64,000 nucleotides of DNA from assembly GCA_043228905.1 (NCBI GenBank), contig JBHGNT010000008.1, positions 21,886,001 to 21,950,000 of the forward strand. The letters run 5' to 3'. Source of the stretch: Azolla caroliniana (taxonomy: Eukaryota > Polypodiophyta). The notes below the pieces were generated by a model. The model had not been told where the DNA came from. It was given only the letters and a program-made list of their open reading frames with translations, and did not search any database. Both the position numbers and the translations under genes were made by a program. Shown here in pieces: positions 36,745 through 49,700 of the stretch (position 1 is its first letter; every line of letters starts with the position of its first letter).

Positions 36745-37320
36745 CATATTCTTTTTTGTGTTTTGGTTGGATGCAAGATATAAAAAAGTGATATGGTAGA
36801 TGGGATGCAACACATTTGCCTCATGATGCATCACTAGATTCCTCTTTAAATGAGGCTTTTTTGCAACGCCAATGTATCATGACATGGGACAAATGTGGAG
36901 GCTCACGCTTCACACATTATACTACACATGTTGTACCTAGCTACAAAACCATGTTCTTTGCGGAACGGGGAAACTGTACACATCAATACATGTTAGAGCC
37001 CATCCCATTTGTTTGGCATTCGAACCATTGCTTCCATGCAACTTAACTCACATGCATTGTGATGTGAGACAAGGCGTTGGGGCACAAGTGATGAGAGTGG
37101 TCGACTATGCACACTTTGCCCTAAACAAGTTTGAGAGTTTGAGTATCACACTTTTGATCATATTTGACCATGCTTTCCACACATCTTCGACCAAGCCCAA
37201 TCCTTGCACAAATTTCTCTCACAACCAGAATGTGCACTCTCGATTGCAATATTCATTGGTAAAGTTCTTGAACATCGAGAGTTGCTAATCACTTTCACAC
37301 GTATCACGTGAAATGTAATA
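36745..37320 (+). mobile_element. 5'-truncated LINE, C-terminal part only
   Basis: The frame 36816-37046 (SLNEAFLQRQCIMTWDKCGG...FFAERGN) and the following 37013-37288 frame match the 57168-57470 part of the larger LINE relic, followed by a further piece ending KFLNIESC. There is at least one frameshift and stops are present. 5' truncation is typical of LINE insertion, and the element is surely dead. Confidence 0.65.
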
Positions 37321-38214
37321 TTTTTTGTCTCATAGGTCATATTTGACCTCTGAAGATGATAATAGAATCTATCTATCTCTCAATCATTTCCGTAATTATA
37401 AACATAAGCAAAGCTTGTAATTATCGAAAGTGTGGATGAATGAAAGCTAAGTTGTGTTGATGATTTCTCGTGGCATACCAGTTGACAACTATCATTGTCG
37501 TACATGTTGCCACAAGCCCAAATTTGGCAATCATGTCATCAAACAAAATGCCTAAATCCTTTGCAATTGCTTGAGTCAATGGATTGAAGGAATATCACCA
37601 CTTAGTCAAGTATGAGCATTGCTTCATCCCTCACAAGCAACTAATTGAATTTATGTTGTATTCAAGGGATGCTTCAAGCACCATTATATTTTGGTAAGCG
37701 TTTGGAGCTCGTTGCGAAACCCACATTGTGCTATCTAGGAATACTCTTCAATGTTAAATGCATCTAAAGTTGCCCATTTGAAGCACATCTATGTAGTGTG
37801 ACCCATCCAAATGAAGATATTTGTCGTGCTTTGACAACCCAAATTTAAAATGAGGTCTACTTTTTTGACATAGAAACAATGATTGAGACGAGGGAATATA
37901 TTGACCAAGAGCACCATGAGCTTATGGAGGTAATAAGTGAGGTCCATTGACTTGACCGAAGTGGGCACAAGAAATCATGTAGTCGTTCCATCAACAATAG
38001 TTCCAATTTCACTTGAAGTTGCCAAAACAGTCAAGCTTGACCTAATGTTGCTAACCATACCTCTTACAAGTGTGTATGATGATGAAAATAATGGCCATCC
38101 TCGAGCTCGAAAGCTTTGCAAAAGTGGCTCATGACCCTCAATGGGAGGAGGCAGGTTTATGAAGAGGTATAGGCTACCTATGACAACGAAAGTGTGGGAT
38201 CTCGTCTCTCTCTA
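37321..38214. other. Spacer, no gene seen
   Basis: Short frames with many stops. Isolated phrases look like decayed transposon coding sequence but no family could be assigned. An (AC)n run follows at 38215-38247. Confidence 0.4.
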
Positions 38215-38215
38215 T

Positions 38216-38247
<32 letters not shown>
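38215..38247 (+). repeat. (AC)n microsatellite
   Basis: About 16 AC dinucleotides in spacer DNA. Confidence 0.95.
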
Positions 38248-38248
<1 letters not shown>

Positions 38249-38523
38249 CTTACTTAATCCATTTTGTTGCATAGAAATATATTCTTTGGACGTTCTTCAC
38301 CCAAATGGTAGTCCATCACTATAGTAAAAATGCATAGTCCACTTGTGAATCTCGGAAAACTCTTTCCATTGTGCACTGTCTCTCTTTATTGTAGAGTGAC
38401 ATAGTCATTAGACCAACAAACGGGCACGCTAAACTTGCTTCGTCCATTTGAATTCCATGCTTTTTTAAGTATTTGTTCCCAAACAGATCAAACATCAATA
38501 GGCGATTCACCATGTTGGCGGTT

Positions 38524-39012
38524 TGCCATTACTATCAGGCGACATATCCACATGAAAATTGTTGCAAGTCTGGACATGTGATCCTACCATTACTATCAGG
38601 CGACATATCCACATGAAAATGGTTGCGAGTTCGGACATATTTGATCTTGCCATTACTATCAGGCGACATATCCACATGAAAGTGGTTGCGAGTCCGGACA
38701 TAATTGATCCTGCCATTACTATCAGGCGACATATCCACATGAAAATGGTTGCGAGTCCGGACATGTGATCCTGCCATTACTATCAGGCGATATAACCACA
38801 TGAAAATGGTTGCGAGTCCGGACATGTGATCCTGCCATTACTATCAGGCGACATATCCACATGAAAATGGTTGCGAGTCCGGACATATATGATCTTGCCA
38901 TTACTATCAGGCGACATATCCGCATGAAAATGGTTCAAGTCCGGACATGTGATCCTGCCATTACTATCAGGCGACATATCCACATGAAAATGGTTGCGAG
39001 TCCGGACATCTC
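38524..39012 (+). repeat. Eight-copy 60-bp minisatellite upstream of SIG2
   Basis: Eight tandem units of 60-63 bp run CCATTACTATCAGGCGACAT-ATCCACATGAAAATGG-TTGCGAGTCCGGACATGTGATCCTG with few differences. Lengths vary by TT or AT insertions after GGACAT. It ends about 660 bp before the SIG2 ATG and about 160 bp before the promoter-like motif block. Long open frames on both strands arise because several unit lengths are multiples of three, and they show no protein-like substitution pattern. Confidence 0.95.
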
Positions 39013-39119
39013 ATAGGAGGAGATGAATTCTAAAGAATGAGAGACAGTAAGTACCACATGAATTCTAAAGAAGAAAAGAAGACGCCAAGAGGAGGAAGAA
39101 GTGTGAATGAGACAGAAGA

Positions 39120-39360
39120 GGGGTTTTTGTGGAGAGGGAGGAATCTGAGGACGTGGCATGCCTCAGAGACGTCCGATCCCACCATCCGACGGCTCACATC
39201 TGCCCAACCGGCTCCGATGCTAGCGGTCAGATTCCTCCTCTTCTCCTTCATGGATAAGGGAACTTCCATTGCTTCCTACTTCCCTCTTCACTCGAACCCA
39301 CCATTGATACTGCAGATATTGAAGTGGGTTCTCTCTCTCTCCTAACCTAAACCTAAACAC
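39120..39360 (+). promoter_or_regulatory. Probable SIG2 promoter
   Basis: A GC-richer block containing ACGTGGCATG, GTCCGATCCC and ATCCGACGGCTCACATC, followed by a CT-rich run and CCTAACCTAAACCTAAAC near 39342. The ATCCGACGGCT motif recurs in the promoter-like island at about 1.5-1.7 kb. It lies 300-550 bp before the proposed start codon. Transcription start and TATA box are not resolved. Confidence 0.4.
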
Positions 39361-39670
39361 AGTTTCCCCTTCCCCCTCCCTTTCTTCTGAACTGTTGCTG
39401 GAAAGCTCGGGTTTTATGGCCAATCTTCAGTTATATATGCACACTATTGATGTATGCTTCACAAGCATCCAGAGATAAAATAAAATAAAAAAATAAAAAC
39501 ATGGGCTTTCGCACAAATTTGGAAATTTTCTCCATCTTTTGACATACATAACTTGGATTTGAAATCAGAGCCACGGGGGGTCCATTTTCTGTGTGCTTTC
39601 AATCCGACCCAGGTGTTTTCTCCACATACATTTTGGAGGTTTTTGAAACTGTGAAATATTATGTAGGATA

Positions 39671-42600
39671 ATGGTGCCTGTGCCCATTTCACTTCAACAT
39701 TGTTCTTGTCACATTATACTACGCCCAGCAACTACTCCGGAATCGGTCAGGTAAGCATTTTGTATCGTGTCTACCAAAATAAAGCATGATTTTTTATTGT
39801 TTTTCTCCTCATTTTACTTGGTTTTTCTTATGAGGGTTGGCATAGGGTGCTCATTTGTTGACAGAAAACAGCAATTCTTGATGGTTTTCACATTATTTCT
39901 GTTGTAGCTTTTCTTATGTGGTTTATTTTCTTCATGTAGTTATAGGATTTTGTCACTAGGATATGGAAAACATGCTTTCTTGTTTGTTTTCTTTTAGTTC
40001 ACTTGGTTTAACCTGTGAGGGTCTCTTGACATCAGACTGAGTCAGTAGATATAGAAAACATGGTTTCTTGTTGATTTTCACGTGATTTCGCGTAGATTTC
40101 GCAATGAGGGTCCTCATCGAAGCACAGCCTACAAGGTTCACTTAGATTAAATCATGATTGTTTTCTTCTTCATATCCACACAGGGTTTAGTTGTTTAGGG
40201 CTCAGTGTAAAGGGTTTAGGATAATTGGTTACAGGAAACTGAAGAATTTGATTGGATTAAACCAGTAATTAAGTAAGCATACATACCTCCTGGCTAAAAG
40301 AGAACATGCATTCTTATTGGTTTTCACATCATTTCCATAGTTATCCTTATGAATCTATATTTCTTACAGGCTTGAGTCACTTAGATCACAATCTAAAGGG
40401 TTTAGTATAGTCGGTCATACATATTGTCTGCCATGGCAGCCGAAGAATGTGACCAAGATTGACAAGTCAACACTGGTCAGGTAAGCATCTATATCTCTAA
40501 CCAAAAGAAAATATGGTTATCTATTTGTTTTCACACGATTTCACTATAATTTTCATCCTGAGGGTGTCTTTCCTCATCTTGGTCACCTTGGCACAGGGTC
40601 GAGTCCTTTAGATCACAGTCTAAAGGATTTCAGATAATTGTTCATGGATCTTGTATACCTAGGCAGCCAAAGAATGTGGCGAGTATTGAAGCATCGGCCA
40701 GGTAAACATACATATAACCAAAAGCTAACGCTGTATTCTGTTGTGTTTCATGTTGGTTTTCACATAGTTTTCATCATATTGGCACAGGGATGAGTCATTT
40801 CGACCTCAGTCTAAGGGGTTTAGTATAATTGGTCATAGATCCTGTGTACCATGGCAACCAAAGGATGCAACCAGGATTGAAGCAACTCTAGCTGTGGAGA
40901 CTAGAGTAGTAACTGCTGATGAGACAATAGCTCTAGCAACAGAAGCTTTAGCACGAGCAAGGGCCGCAGAAGCGGCTGCTGCAGTTGCCTTGGCAAGAGC
41001 CGCCGCTCAAGCGGCGAAAGATGCTGCAGCACTTGCAAATTCAAGTCGCCGGAATGAATTCTTGGAGGATTTTCCTTCAGAGAAAGACCTTTTACTGTTA
41101 GAACGTGCAAGGCTGAGTGAAATGGAGAATGATATATTTGAGGTTTCTGATATAGCTCCCACATCATTAGAACCGCCAAACAACATTTCCCAGGAAGGGA
41201 CTGGCTTGAATGATGAAGGAGATACTTCTATAATGGACTTTTCTCATGCTTTGCAACTGGATACTTTCCATGATCTGAATGGAGAAACGTCACTTCAAAA
41301 TGAAATGGTTGCTTCCCCTAAAAGGAAAGGTCCAGTTGCAGCAAAATCTAAGCGACGCGGAGAAAGGTTAGAGAAACGAAGACGTGCAAAAGTAAAATCT
41401 GGAAAGGCAGCCGATGCTACTGCTGCAGCTGTTGAAGCAGCTGCGATTTCAGCTTCCAAACAGGGTAGGTCCAGGAAAGCAATTAATCAAGTTTCAACTG
41501 ATCCAATTCGGTCCTTCCTAGCATCAAATGGCTCAAGGAGATCTAAGCTTCTAACAGCTACTGAGGAAATTGAATTTTCTCGTAAAGTTCAGGTGATAAC
41601 ACATTTTGCATCTCAGAGCTTCTTGTCTCATGTTTGTATAGGATTAATACAGAGATACTAAATTGTTAGTTCTTCTTGATGGTTTGAGGAGGCAGGACCT
41701 ATTGAAAATGGAGGCAGTAAAGACAAGTCTAGTAGAGCAGATAGGAAGGGATCCTACATTAGCTGAATGGGCGAAGGCTCTAGACATGGACGTTGGAGCT
41801 TTTTCAATTCGGCTGAATGAGGGTAGACAGGCAAAGGACAGGATGATACAATGTAATCTTAGACTTGTAGTCTCTGTTGCGAAGAAGTATCAAGGGAAAG
41901 GAATGACTGTGCAAGACCTTATACAGGTTAGCACAATTTCGAAAGTTGTTTATGCTGCATGATAAGAAATGCTGGCTAGTTAATGCTATTATGTATATGA
42001 TGGAGGAAAATAATGATGTCAAGATTCTCCAAGTTTCACCTTTGAGATCCAGTCACTGCTAACAAAAAAGGACTCACCAAAAACTTAAAACAGGAACATG
42101 CTCCTACCCTAGTCAATCCATTTCTAGAATGTGGTCTGAAACAAATGATCTGCAATAGTTTGAAATACTCTTCAATAAAGAAAACAGTAAGTCTAATAGT
42201 TTGATTTGAGTCTTTTTAATGAATCCGTGGGGACAAGTTTGACTCTTACATATTACATGCGATGGTCATAACATTACACATAACTCATAACCTTTTGCAT
42301 TTGGTTCGTATCTTAGTATGTGCAACCTTCAGCCTGCAACTTGTTTTCTCTCAATGGTTATTTCTGTAAAACATATTAATATGCTATTTTTCAAATTTAT
42401 CTCTGAAACAAAATTTCATTACCCCAGTCACAATTTTCTTATGCCCTGATGCTGGATAACTACGGAACAATCATGATAGGCGATTTATTGACCAAGTTGT
42501 GTGGCTCAAGTTTAAAGGTAAACTGGAGCGAATGGGCCAAAGAACATGTACATTGAGCACAAAATCGAGCAGGTTTTAGGATGGTGCGCACTATTCATAG

Positions 42601-45600
42601 ACCAAGTGCTGATTGTAAGAGTTCTTGTGGTGGAGGGTAGAGCTTCGTGAAAGAGGATATATTTCTGCTTTGTCGGTTTCTCAGAATCCTTTGGCACAGT
42701 GCCATGAGGTACACTGATGCAAACAATCGTGGACCAAAGAATATACAGTAGGGAGCTATGCATTGTATGAGTTGGCATAAGGAAAGGTTTAGATCTCAAG
42801 AGGAGTACCAGACAAGGTGGTCAGCACCATTGGGATAAAACAATGATGTCCTAGCCATCCACACTTACATAGATGAGTTGGGTGGACCCAGTGCATCTCT
42901 TGCCAGAGTACTCCTACCGATATTTCTATATGCATATGATATTAGTTTGATCTCATATTTCCTAGAAGACTCACAAAATATCTAGATGTTCTACCTGCAT
43001 TTGATGAAGGAAACTCTTAGTGTGCAGCCAGTAGAGTCCACAAAATTAGATCTGTATTGGAAGTCACCGATGATATTATCTTTACATTGAACTCTTCAGA
43101 GGTTTGAAAAAAGTTCAGATGCCCTACATGCATTTTTGGAAGAAAATAATCTCTTTGGGATGGGTAAGACCAAGAATATGATACGTAACACAACTCAGGT
43201 ATGGATGAATAGGCTGGACATTTAATGGACAACTAGTGCAGTACACAGAGTTTGAGAGTGGCATTGTTTGTGAATCTCTTTCATAGGAAAGATGCATTCA
43301 CAGACAGACTCTAGAGGAGGGCAGCTTTGGGACATTTGAGAGTCAATGTGTGCATGGACAGTTCAAAGAATGGTTGCTCAAGACATTGATCACACCTGCC
43401 TTCTTTCGTTGAGAAAGATATGGAGATCAAACCTCTGTGATGTGAAAGATTGTAGAAACATTGAAAGGCATTTCCGTATGATAAGGAGCAAAACATAATT
43501 TCACATGAGATCACTAGAGCTGAGTTGCGAATAGGCCCAATATTGTGGAGGCACTTTTCGAAGCTTTGGTTTGTATAGATTCAATGTGAAAATTACCAAG
43601 GCATTGCTATCTACGGTTGGCTCTTGCCTCATTTATACAACTAGCAGAGGAAGGTGAAACAAATGTTGGTCTTCACAAATGAAATATTACTTTCAAGTAC
43701 ATGACATTGGAAGCTGGTACCATTTGATTATTGCCTTGAGTGACCATTTCTGGATATGACTAAGAGAAAAATAATATGATATGGTCAGATATTACCAAAG
43801 TGGACAGAAAAACAGCTTGGATGGTGTGAAAAGCCCAACTAGGCACAATAATGACTAATTATTATTCCCTGTAATGAGGCAGGTTTAGGCATCATCCCAT
43901 CAACTGAGGATAGAGACCCGATGATATACAAATATAGCTGAAGGGATCTGCATTTGCCAGAGTTGTGATGAAGGAATTTAATCCGAGTATTACAGATGAC
44001 ATTCCCAGACTATTATGATATCAGAGGAATATATCATTGTTTACCTAGAGAAGGATGTAATCCTCTCCAAAAGTGGAGTACAAGAATCAAAGATGATTTG
44101 TTCTCTGTGTTCTAGAGATAAGGAGACATAGACATGGTATCTTGGGGGAGAATTTGACACTCATTGATCCACATTAGCAAATAGCTTTGACGAATTTCTT
44201 TCACAAGACTACTATTAGGGACAGTTCTCATGATGTATAAACAAACAGACTGGCCAAAGTGCAGTCACTATAGCTAGATTCATTGCTCTTTGTCAAGGAT
44301 GTTGACTAAACTAGGCAGGGCCACCACCCTGATGTGCATATCTCCATAAGATCAAAACCATCATCACATGACCTCAGAGACTTTCCTCATCCCTACAATC
44401 ATTCCATATTACATCACCCCATGATGGATATTTCCGATGGCAGCAAATTTAGTTCAATGGTAAGATTACCAACGTTGTTGGCTTTCATAATTACATTTGA
44501 AGCCGTTTAGTTTTAGGAAAATTGAGTAAAACAAATTTCATTTGTTGCTCACATTAACGAGTTAACCTAAACTGTTGACATTCATTTATCTCTCTCTCTT
44601 TCTTATGTAATTATATCTCATATGTATGAGTTATATTAACTAACATACACATGCTATTTGATATTAAATATTAGTGAGATATACACACCCGTGCATACTT
44701 ACATATGCATACACAAGCACGTAATGCACTTATATAAATTTATATATTGTACCTAGGTATGAAGTTAACGATGGGCCAATGTCTAATTTCTGTTTTGTTT
44801 ATTTGATACCATTGGAGACAACGTTCATCTTATGTTTTTCATATGTTATTTGAAGAATGTATAAATACGATAGGATAATACATCACTTAATTATCATTGG
44901 ATGCAATGCCCATCATTATGTTCTTCGCATATTGCTTGAGGAATGTATAAATATGAATAGTATATTTATGCAGGGGAATGTGAATTGGTACTTTTAAAAA
45001 ACCTATGATCAAAATGTTTGACTAAACCTTTTCCAACGCATTAAATTCATGGAAAGTGTTCTAAGATCCAACGTACGGCATATTTTCCATGTTGTATTCT
45101 CCAATATATCTTTGAAGAATTGCTACTTGCACACATTAAGTATCTTGTCCTAGCTGGCTGGATCTGGAATAGATGTGATAGGAGCCCAGCTTTCTGGTTC
45201 TATTATGAGTTTACAGAATCTTGTGCTAATGGAGAGTTTATGAATCTGCTAGTTAAGCAAAAATGAAGAGTGAGCTTATTTCACTTAATGCTAGCAAACG
45301 TCGAATGGGTTATGTGACAATAACTACCTGTTTTATTGTGCATAGTTTATTTTTTCTCTTTCAGATGTGACATTTTTTTCTATTTTCTTTTAATGAGTCT
45401 TTGCTATGGGAAAGTTTTCTTATTCTATGTTAGATATGTAAGTATCATGAATCAGATACCATGTTTTTGTTTCAGTTGGTTAGTAGATTTTTATTCTTAG
45501 TGGGGAAGGGAATGCCTGTAGCAGTTTTAGTTTATTCATGCTTTAAAAATACTTTTCTGTCTCTTTGGAAGATTGAGGGACTTGCAGGGCGAGAACCCAA

Positions 45601-46748
45601 ACCACCATTTAAGTGCGCTGTTATTTGAAGCTATTAGCAACATTCTCTAATGCAGCGTTTTTGTTTTATTTTTTTGCCTCTGTTATGTAGGAGGGGAGCA
45701 TGGGCCTAATTCGAGGATGTGAAAAATTTGACCCCGAGAAGGGTTTTAAATTCTCAACTTATGCGCATTGGTGGATAAGGCAAGCGGTTACGAGAGCAAT
45801 ATCTGTGCAGTCTCGGACTGTTCGTCTACCGGTAGGATATATATATTCTAACCAAACCATTTGTTATTCTTGTGTGTTATTTTCATGCATTATTTTAATC
45901 CTCAACCATTTGTTTAACGTTTAGGCTCACCTGCATGAGGTTATGTCACGCATCCGAAAAGCAAAAAGGATACTTTACCAGGAATATCAGCGACCAGCTC
46001 GTGAAAGTGATGTTGCCGAGATAATGGGAATGACTGTAGAGAAGCTAAGATCAATTGTAAGATCGACAAAGGCTTGCAGATCTTTGGAAAAACCAGTTGG
46101 TAAAGACCAGAGCTCAACCTTAGGGGTGAGTTTTTTATATGGCAACCTAAACTCATAAAACCCTAAATCTTTAATTCTCAAACCTTTTAGTATGGGTTAC
46201 GTTAATCAAGCATGTGCAACCTTGTCTTTTAATGCCAACTTACATAAGTCTCCTGCAATCCTAAACCTAAATCAGCTAACCAAAACATGTTTTTAGTACT
46301 ACAATTAAAATGTGTCACATTTTTTGTGCTTAACTCTGAACTGTAAACTCTAAAACCCTAACTGTAAACCAGGTAAGTATGAATAGGCTTTTAATAAGGA
46401 GCAATTCTGCTGATCAATAGGTATAAAACTTCTTCATTTTTCGTTTTTCTTATGCATTAGGAACTTATTGCTGATGACACACTGGAGGATCCAGAGTTGA
46501 GAATTGCAAGGCAGCTTTTAAAGGCTGACCTAAACAAGGTATTAAAAACTTTGAATGATAGAGAGATTGGGGTCATGAAGCTACGTTATGGACTTGAAGA
46601 TGGGAGGATGAGGACTTTAGAGGAGATTGGGAGGGTATTTGGGGTGACGAGAGAGCGAGTTCGTCAAATTGAATCAAAGGCGATGAGGAAGTTAAAGCAA
46701 CCAGATAGGAATGCAGTTTTGAAAGGATACATGGATGCTGATATCTGA
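39671..46748 (+). CDS. SIG2: Plastid RNA polymerase sigma factor, SIG2 type
   Basis: Exons 39671-39750, 40370-40480, 40597-40701, 40788-41592, 41696-41926, 45691-45831, 45925-46125 and 46461-46748 join in phase to 1962 nt (653 aa; Arabidopsis SIG2 is about 570). It directs the bacterial-type plastid polymerase PEP to promoters, in Arabidopsis notably tRNA genes. Seen directly: an Ala-rich helix ([20 protein letters not shown]...), basic linkers, [24 protein letters not shown], region 2 ([51 protein letters not shown]), region 3, and the region 4 helix-turn-helix [20 protein letters not shown] followed by [15 protein letters not shown]. The LEDGRM and DLLK signatures point to SIG2 rather than SIG1/3/5. 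ATG 39671 is the first after an in-frame TGA at 39644; the 26 residues before the first junction suit a transit peptide. Exons 2, 3 and the start of exon 4 are tandem copies of one another. Confidence 0.88.
39760..40890 (+). repeat. Tandemly multiplied exon-intron unit of SIG2
   Basis: A unit made of an acceptor (GGCACAG or similar), a 105-111 nt exon, a GTAAGCAT-type donor and a short intron with ...TTCTTGTTGGTTTTCACAT...TCAT-GAGGG... is repeated. Complete exon copies are 40370-40480, 40597-40701 and the first ~110 nt of the exon at 40788. A dead copy lies at 40184-40272. Acceptor-like relics are near 39838 and 40115, and intron pieces recur near 39870, 39970, 40057, 40300, 40505 and 40750. 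Confidence 0.8.
40184..40272 (+). pseudogene. Dead copy of the duplicated SIG2 exon
   Basis: Aligned to its sisters it keeps the GCTCAGTGTAAAGGGTTTAG and ATAATTGGT core. It has TAG where the others have GAG at the second full codon, is 89 nt long instead of a multiple of three, and has A instead of G before the GTAAGC donor. Inclusion would truncate the protein at once, so it is expected to be skipped. Confidence 0.75.
41927..45690 (+). other. Large SIG2 intron 5, decayed insertion suspected
   Basis: This 3.76-kb intron splits the codons for VQDLIQ and EGSMGL inside region 2, far larger than the other introns of the gene (74-619 bp). From about 42.4 to 44.5 kb the base composition is higher in GC than the flanks and looks like old coding sequence with many stops. 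I could not assign a transposon family or find terminal repeats. Confidence 0.35.
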
Positions 46749-49700
46749 TGGAGTGTTTTCTCTTGATGGGCTGTAAATTTGTAAGACTAATAGTTATCAT
46801 TAATAGCTTCATTAAAATTGTTCATCTTTCTTGTACTGAGAGTTCCATTCTTGATCGGCAGTTTGGCGCTTTTATAGGTGGTTTGATTCATCTAATCGCA
46901 TTTGTATAATCGCGCGAGTAGTTAATACTCGTTTACATTCTTTCAATGAAGAATTGATATATATTCTTTTTTGTTTCAAGCATGTAGACATACCTATATT
47001 AAATAATTTGCATATGCTAGTACAAAAGTAAGAGATGGTTAGAGATAGAAACCCTTGCTACGTGCGTATGATATGTTTCGCAAATGATATCTCTACCATA
47101 GGTCGATCCAAAATAAAGAGGTCTCTAAAGTGACGAAAGCAGATGCGCCTTTATCTACCAGATGAAAAGGATGATGAATGTGTTGTCTACGAGGCCGAGG
47201 CCCACATGTACCACAAATTGCTATTGCCCAATCTATTTTAACCTCCTTACAATGTCTTGCTCGAGAGTCCATTTGTGTAGCTCTTGATTAACTTGTAGTA
47301 TTAGGAGTAATGGAGCTAAAGAAAGTTATGATTGTTCTTTGTTGGTTAATTTGTGTGGTTGTGTTGTTGTCCTTTAACTTTTCCCTATGTCTCTGGGGTT
47401 CTAGCAAGAAAAGCCCCAACCATTGTTGGTCCTCATACGCCATTACCTTGTGTAGTGAACCAAAGCCTTGTGTAAAGATGCAATGGTGTCTCCTTTTTAT
47501 TTCATAAAAAATAGTACAAATGACAAACGTAGTGTTCTTCATATTTCACTCGCTAATGACACAATTACCAAGTTGTTTCCTCGAGGTATTTGTGCATATC
47601 TACCTCCTTTCTTCTCTAATTGATGTGTGGAAGTTCATGGTTTCCCTATCACACCACACAACACATTAGGTTGATGAATGCATCCTCCTATGTGTGTAAA
47701 AAGTGTCTTATAGTGGCCCATCTTCCTACCAAGAGTTGTAGTGTTGATCTATGGTATTTTGTTTTCCAAGTTGATAATATCAATTCAAAAACTCTACCAT
47801 TTCCACTTTGAATGTGTTTAGTTGGGGACAATCCAAGCTATATTGGAGTGGGGTAGCGAATTTATGTTTATGCCATGTGACTTGAACCATTGTTGGGTTT
47901 TATCATACCAACAATGAATATCTTCTAATCAACAAGTTATTTTGATGATTTAAACTGCCTACCTTGATTAACTTCGTGTAGGGAGCTCCCAAGACCATTG
48001 GATCTTGGTTACTAATCTAAATAATGCCTCAATGACTATTGGGTTTGCTCCCATTTTTGTCCAAATTATATCATGGGGCACAAGTTATATCAAAGAGCGA
48101 GAACGAAAGACATATTAACATCGTTTAGAAGCCAAAATGGCCTATTAAGACCACACAAGAAATTATGCATGCAATATTCTCAAGTTAGATTGTAATTTCT
48201 ATCTTCAAAAGTGAGGGAAGAACTTGTGATGGCACAAGAACGTGTAAACATTATCTATTGATGACAATAACGGCAAAATATAACAGTCCACTTGCATGAA
48301 ATTTTATTATTGCCCCATCTTGTTATCCTTTCGCAAAATTTGTAGCCATTGATTGACTTGTAGCATTCATAGGAGCAATGGGGCTAAAGAAAGTTGTGAT
48401 TGTTCTTTGTTGATTAGCTTGTATGGTTGCATCGTTTTCCTTCAACAACACCTGATCTAATGAGAACAATCTCAAGCACCGTTGGTCCTCATTCCATTAT
48501 TGTGCGGAATAGGCTAAAGCCTTCATTAAAGAGGCAATGGTATCTCACTCTTATTTCATAAAAATAAATAATATTGTAGCTCTCCCTTATTTCATACAAA
48601 ACTATATAGCAACTCCCACTTATTTAATACAAAAACTAAATAATGGTAAACATAATACTCCTTTAATTCCACTCCCTAATAGCCCAATTAGCACATTCAT
48701 TCTTACAGAGAGGTGTGTATATTTTCCTAGCTCCATCTCTATCTAATATGAAAAGGGGCACAACGCATGAAATGGATGTATGTCCATATAAGAGGGTTTG
48801 ATGATGAATCCATCCTTCAATGTGTATAAAAGTGTGCCTTATAGTGTGTCATCTTCCTACCAGAGATATTGGGTTGATTGACGTTCTTCTAGTATATCCA
48901 ATTTGATTATATTGGTTCAAATCACTTTATTCTTTTCCACTTTGGTCATGTTGAATTGGGCAATCAATATATCAAAAACGATATCTCTATTTTTGCAAGT
49001 TGTTTTTATCATAGAAGTGCCAACCTCCAGTACATTTGGGAATAATACGTGAATGATTATTGGGATTGTTTCGATCCAAGCACTCACTTAGACTAAAAGT
49101 CTCTTCAATTACGGTCAGGTAAGTCCTAGTTTTACTTTGCTTTAACAGCCCCAACCTACCTTTTTTTCTAACTTGACTTTTATGCTCTCATTTTAAAGGT
49201 TAATTTTCACCCTCTTCATCCTCAGCCATCTTCACCTTCATTACTTCGTATAAACTTGAAGGGTTTGGGGGTTTAAGCTAATGCCACAACCTCTCATTCA
49301 ACTTGACGGAGTCTACTGTCATCTTGAATCAAGTTCTCAAGAATGGTGATTTGACATTACAAGATATTAAACATCATATTACAATTCTTGAGTTTAACAA
49401 ATCCAGTGATTTTTCAAAGTACATTAAATGTGAAAATAGTATCCGTACAACAGGTTTATTGCTGATTCAGTGGGTCGAAACCAAGCATTTATCCTTCAGC
49501 AATCTGTATGAATAGTCAATGTTTCTATCATGGATCTTCTCCTTATTGGAAAAGACAAACTGATGTAAATAGTTCTCTAGGTCAGAATCAATTAGATACA
49601 GATCTAAATTGTTGCATGCAATACATACCTGAACACCTAACACTAATTTCCATTTCTGTAATGCATATTTTAGTAATTGAAGCTGCGTGAGTAGCATGAC

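Noticed and set aside
38507-39016. Several overlapping repeat proteins (MSGLATIFMWICRLIVMAG, MKMVASPDI) on both strands
   Set aside because: They follow the 60-bp minisatellite in all frames. Substitutions show no codon bias, and frames end where the array ends.
41663-41695. Upstream extension of the SIG2 exon 5 frame ([11 protein letters not shown])
   Set aside because: It begins at TTG. The acceptor GGAGGCAG at 41695 gives the KVQ-DLLK join that matches SIG2, so these bases are intron.
49303-49515. 70-codon plus-strand frame possibly encoding a small protein
   Set aside because: No splice partners, no recognisable motif, and AT-rich composition like the spacer. The length is within chance expectation.
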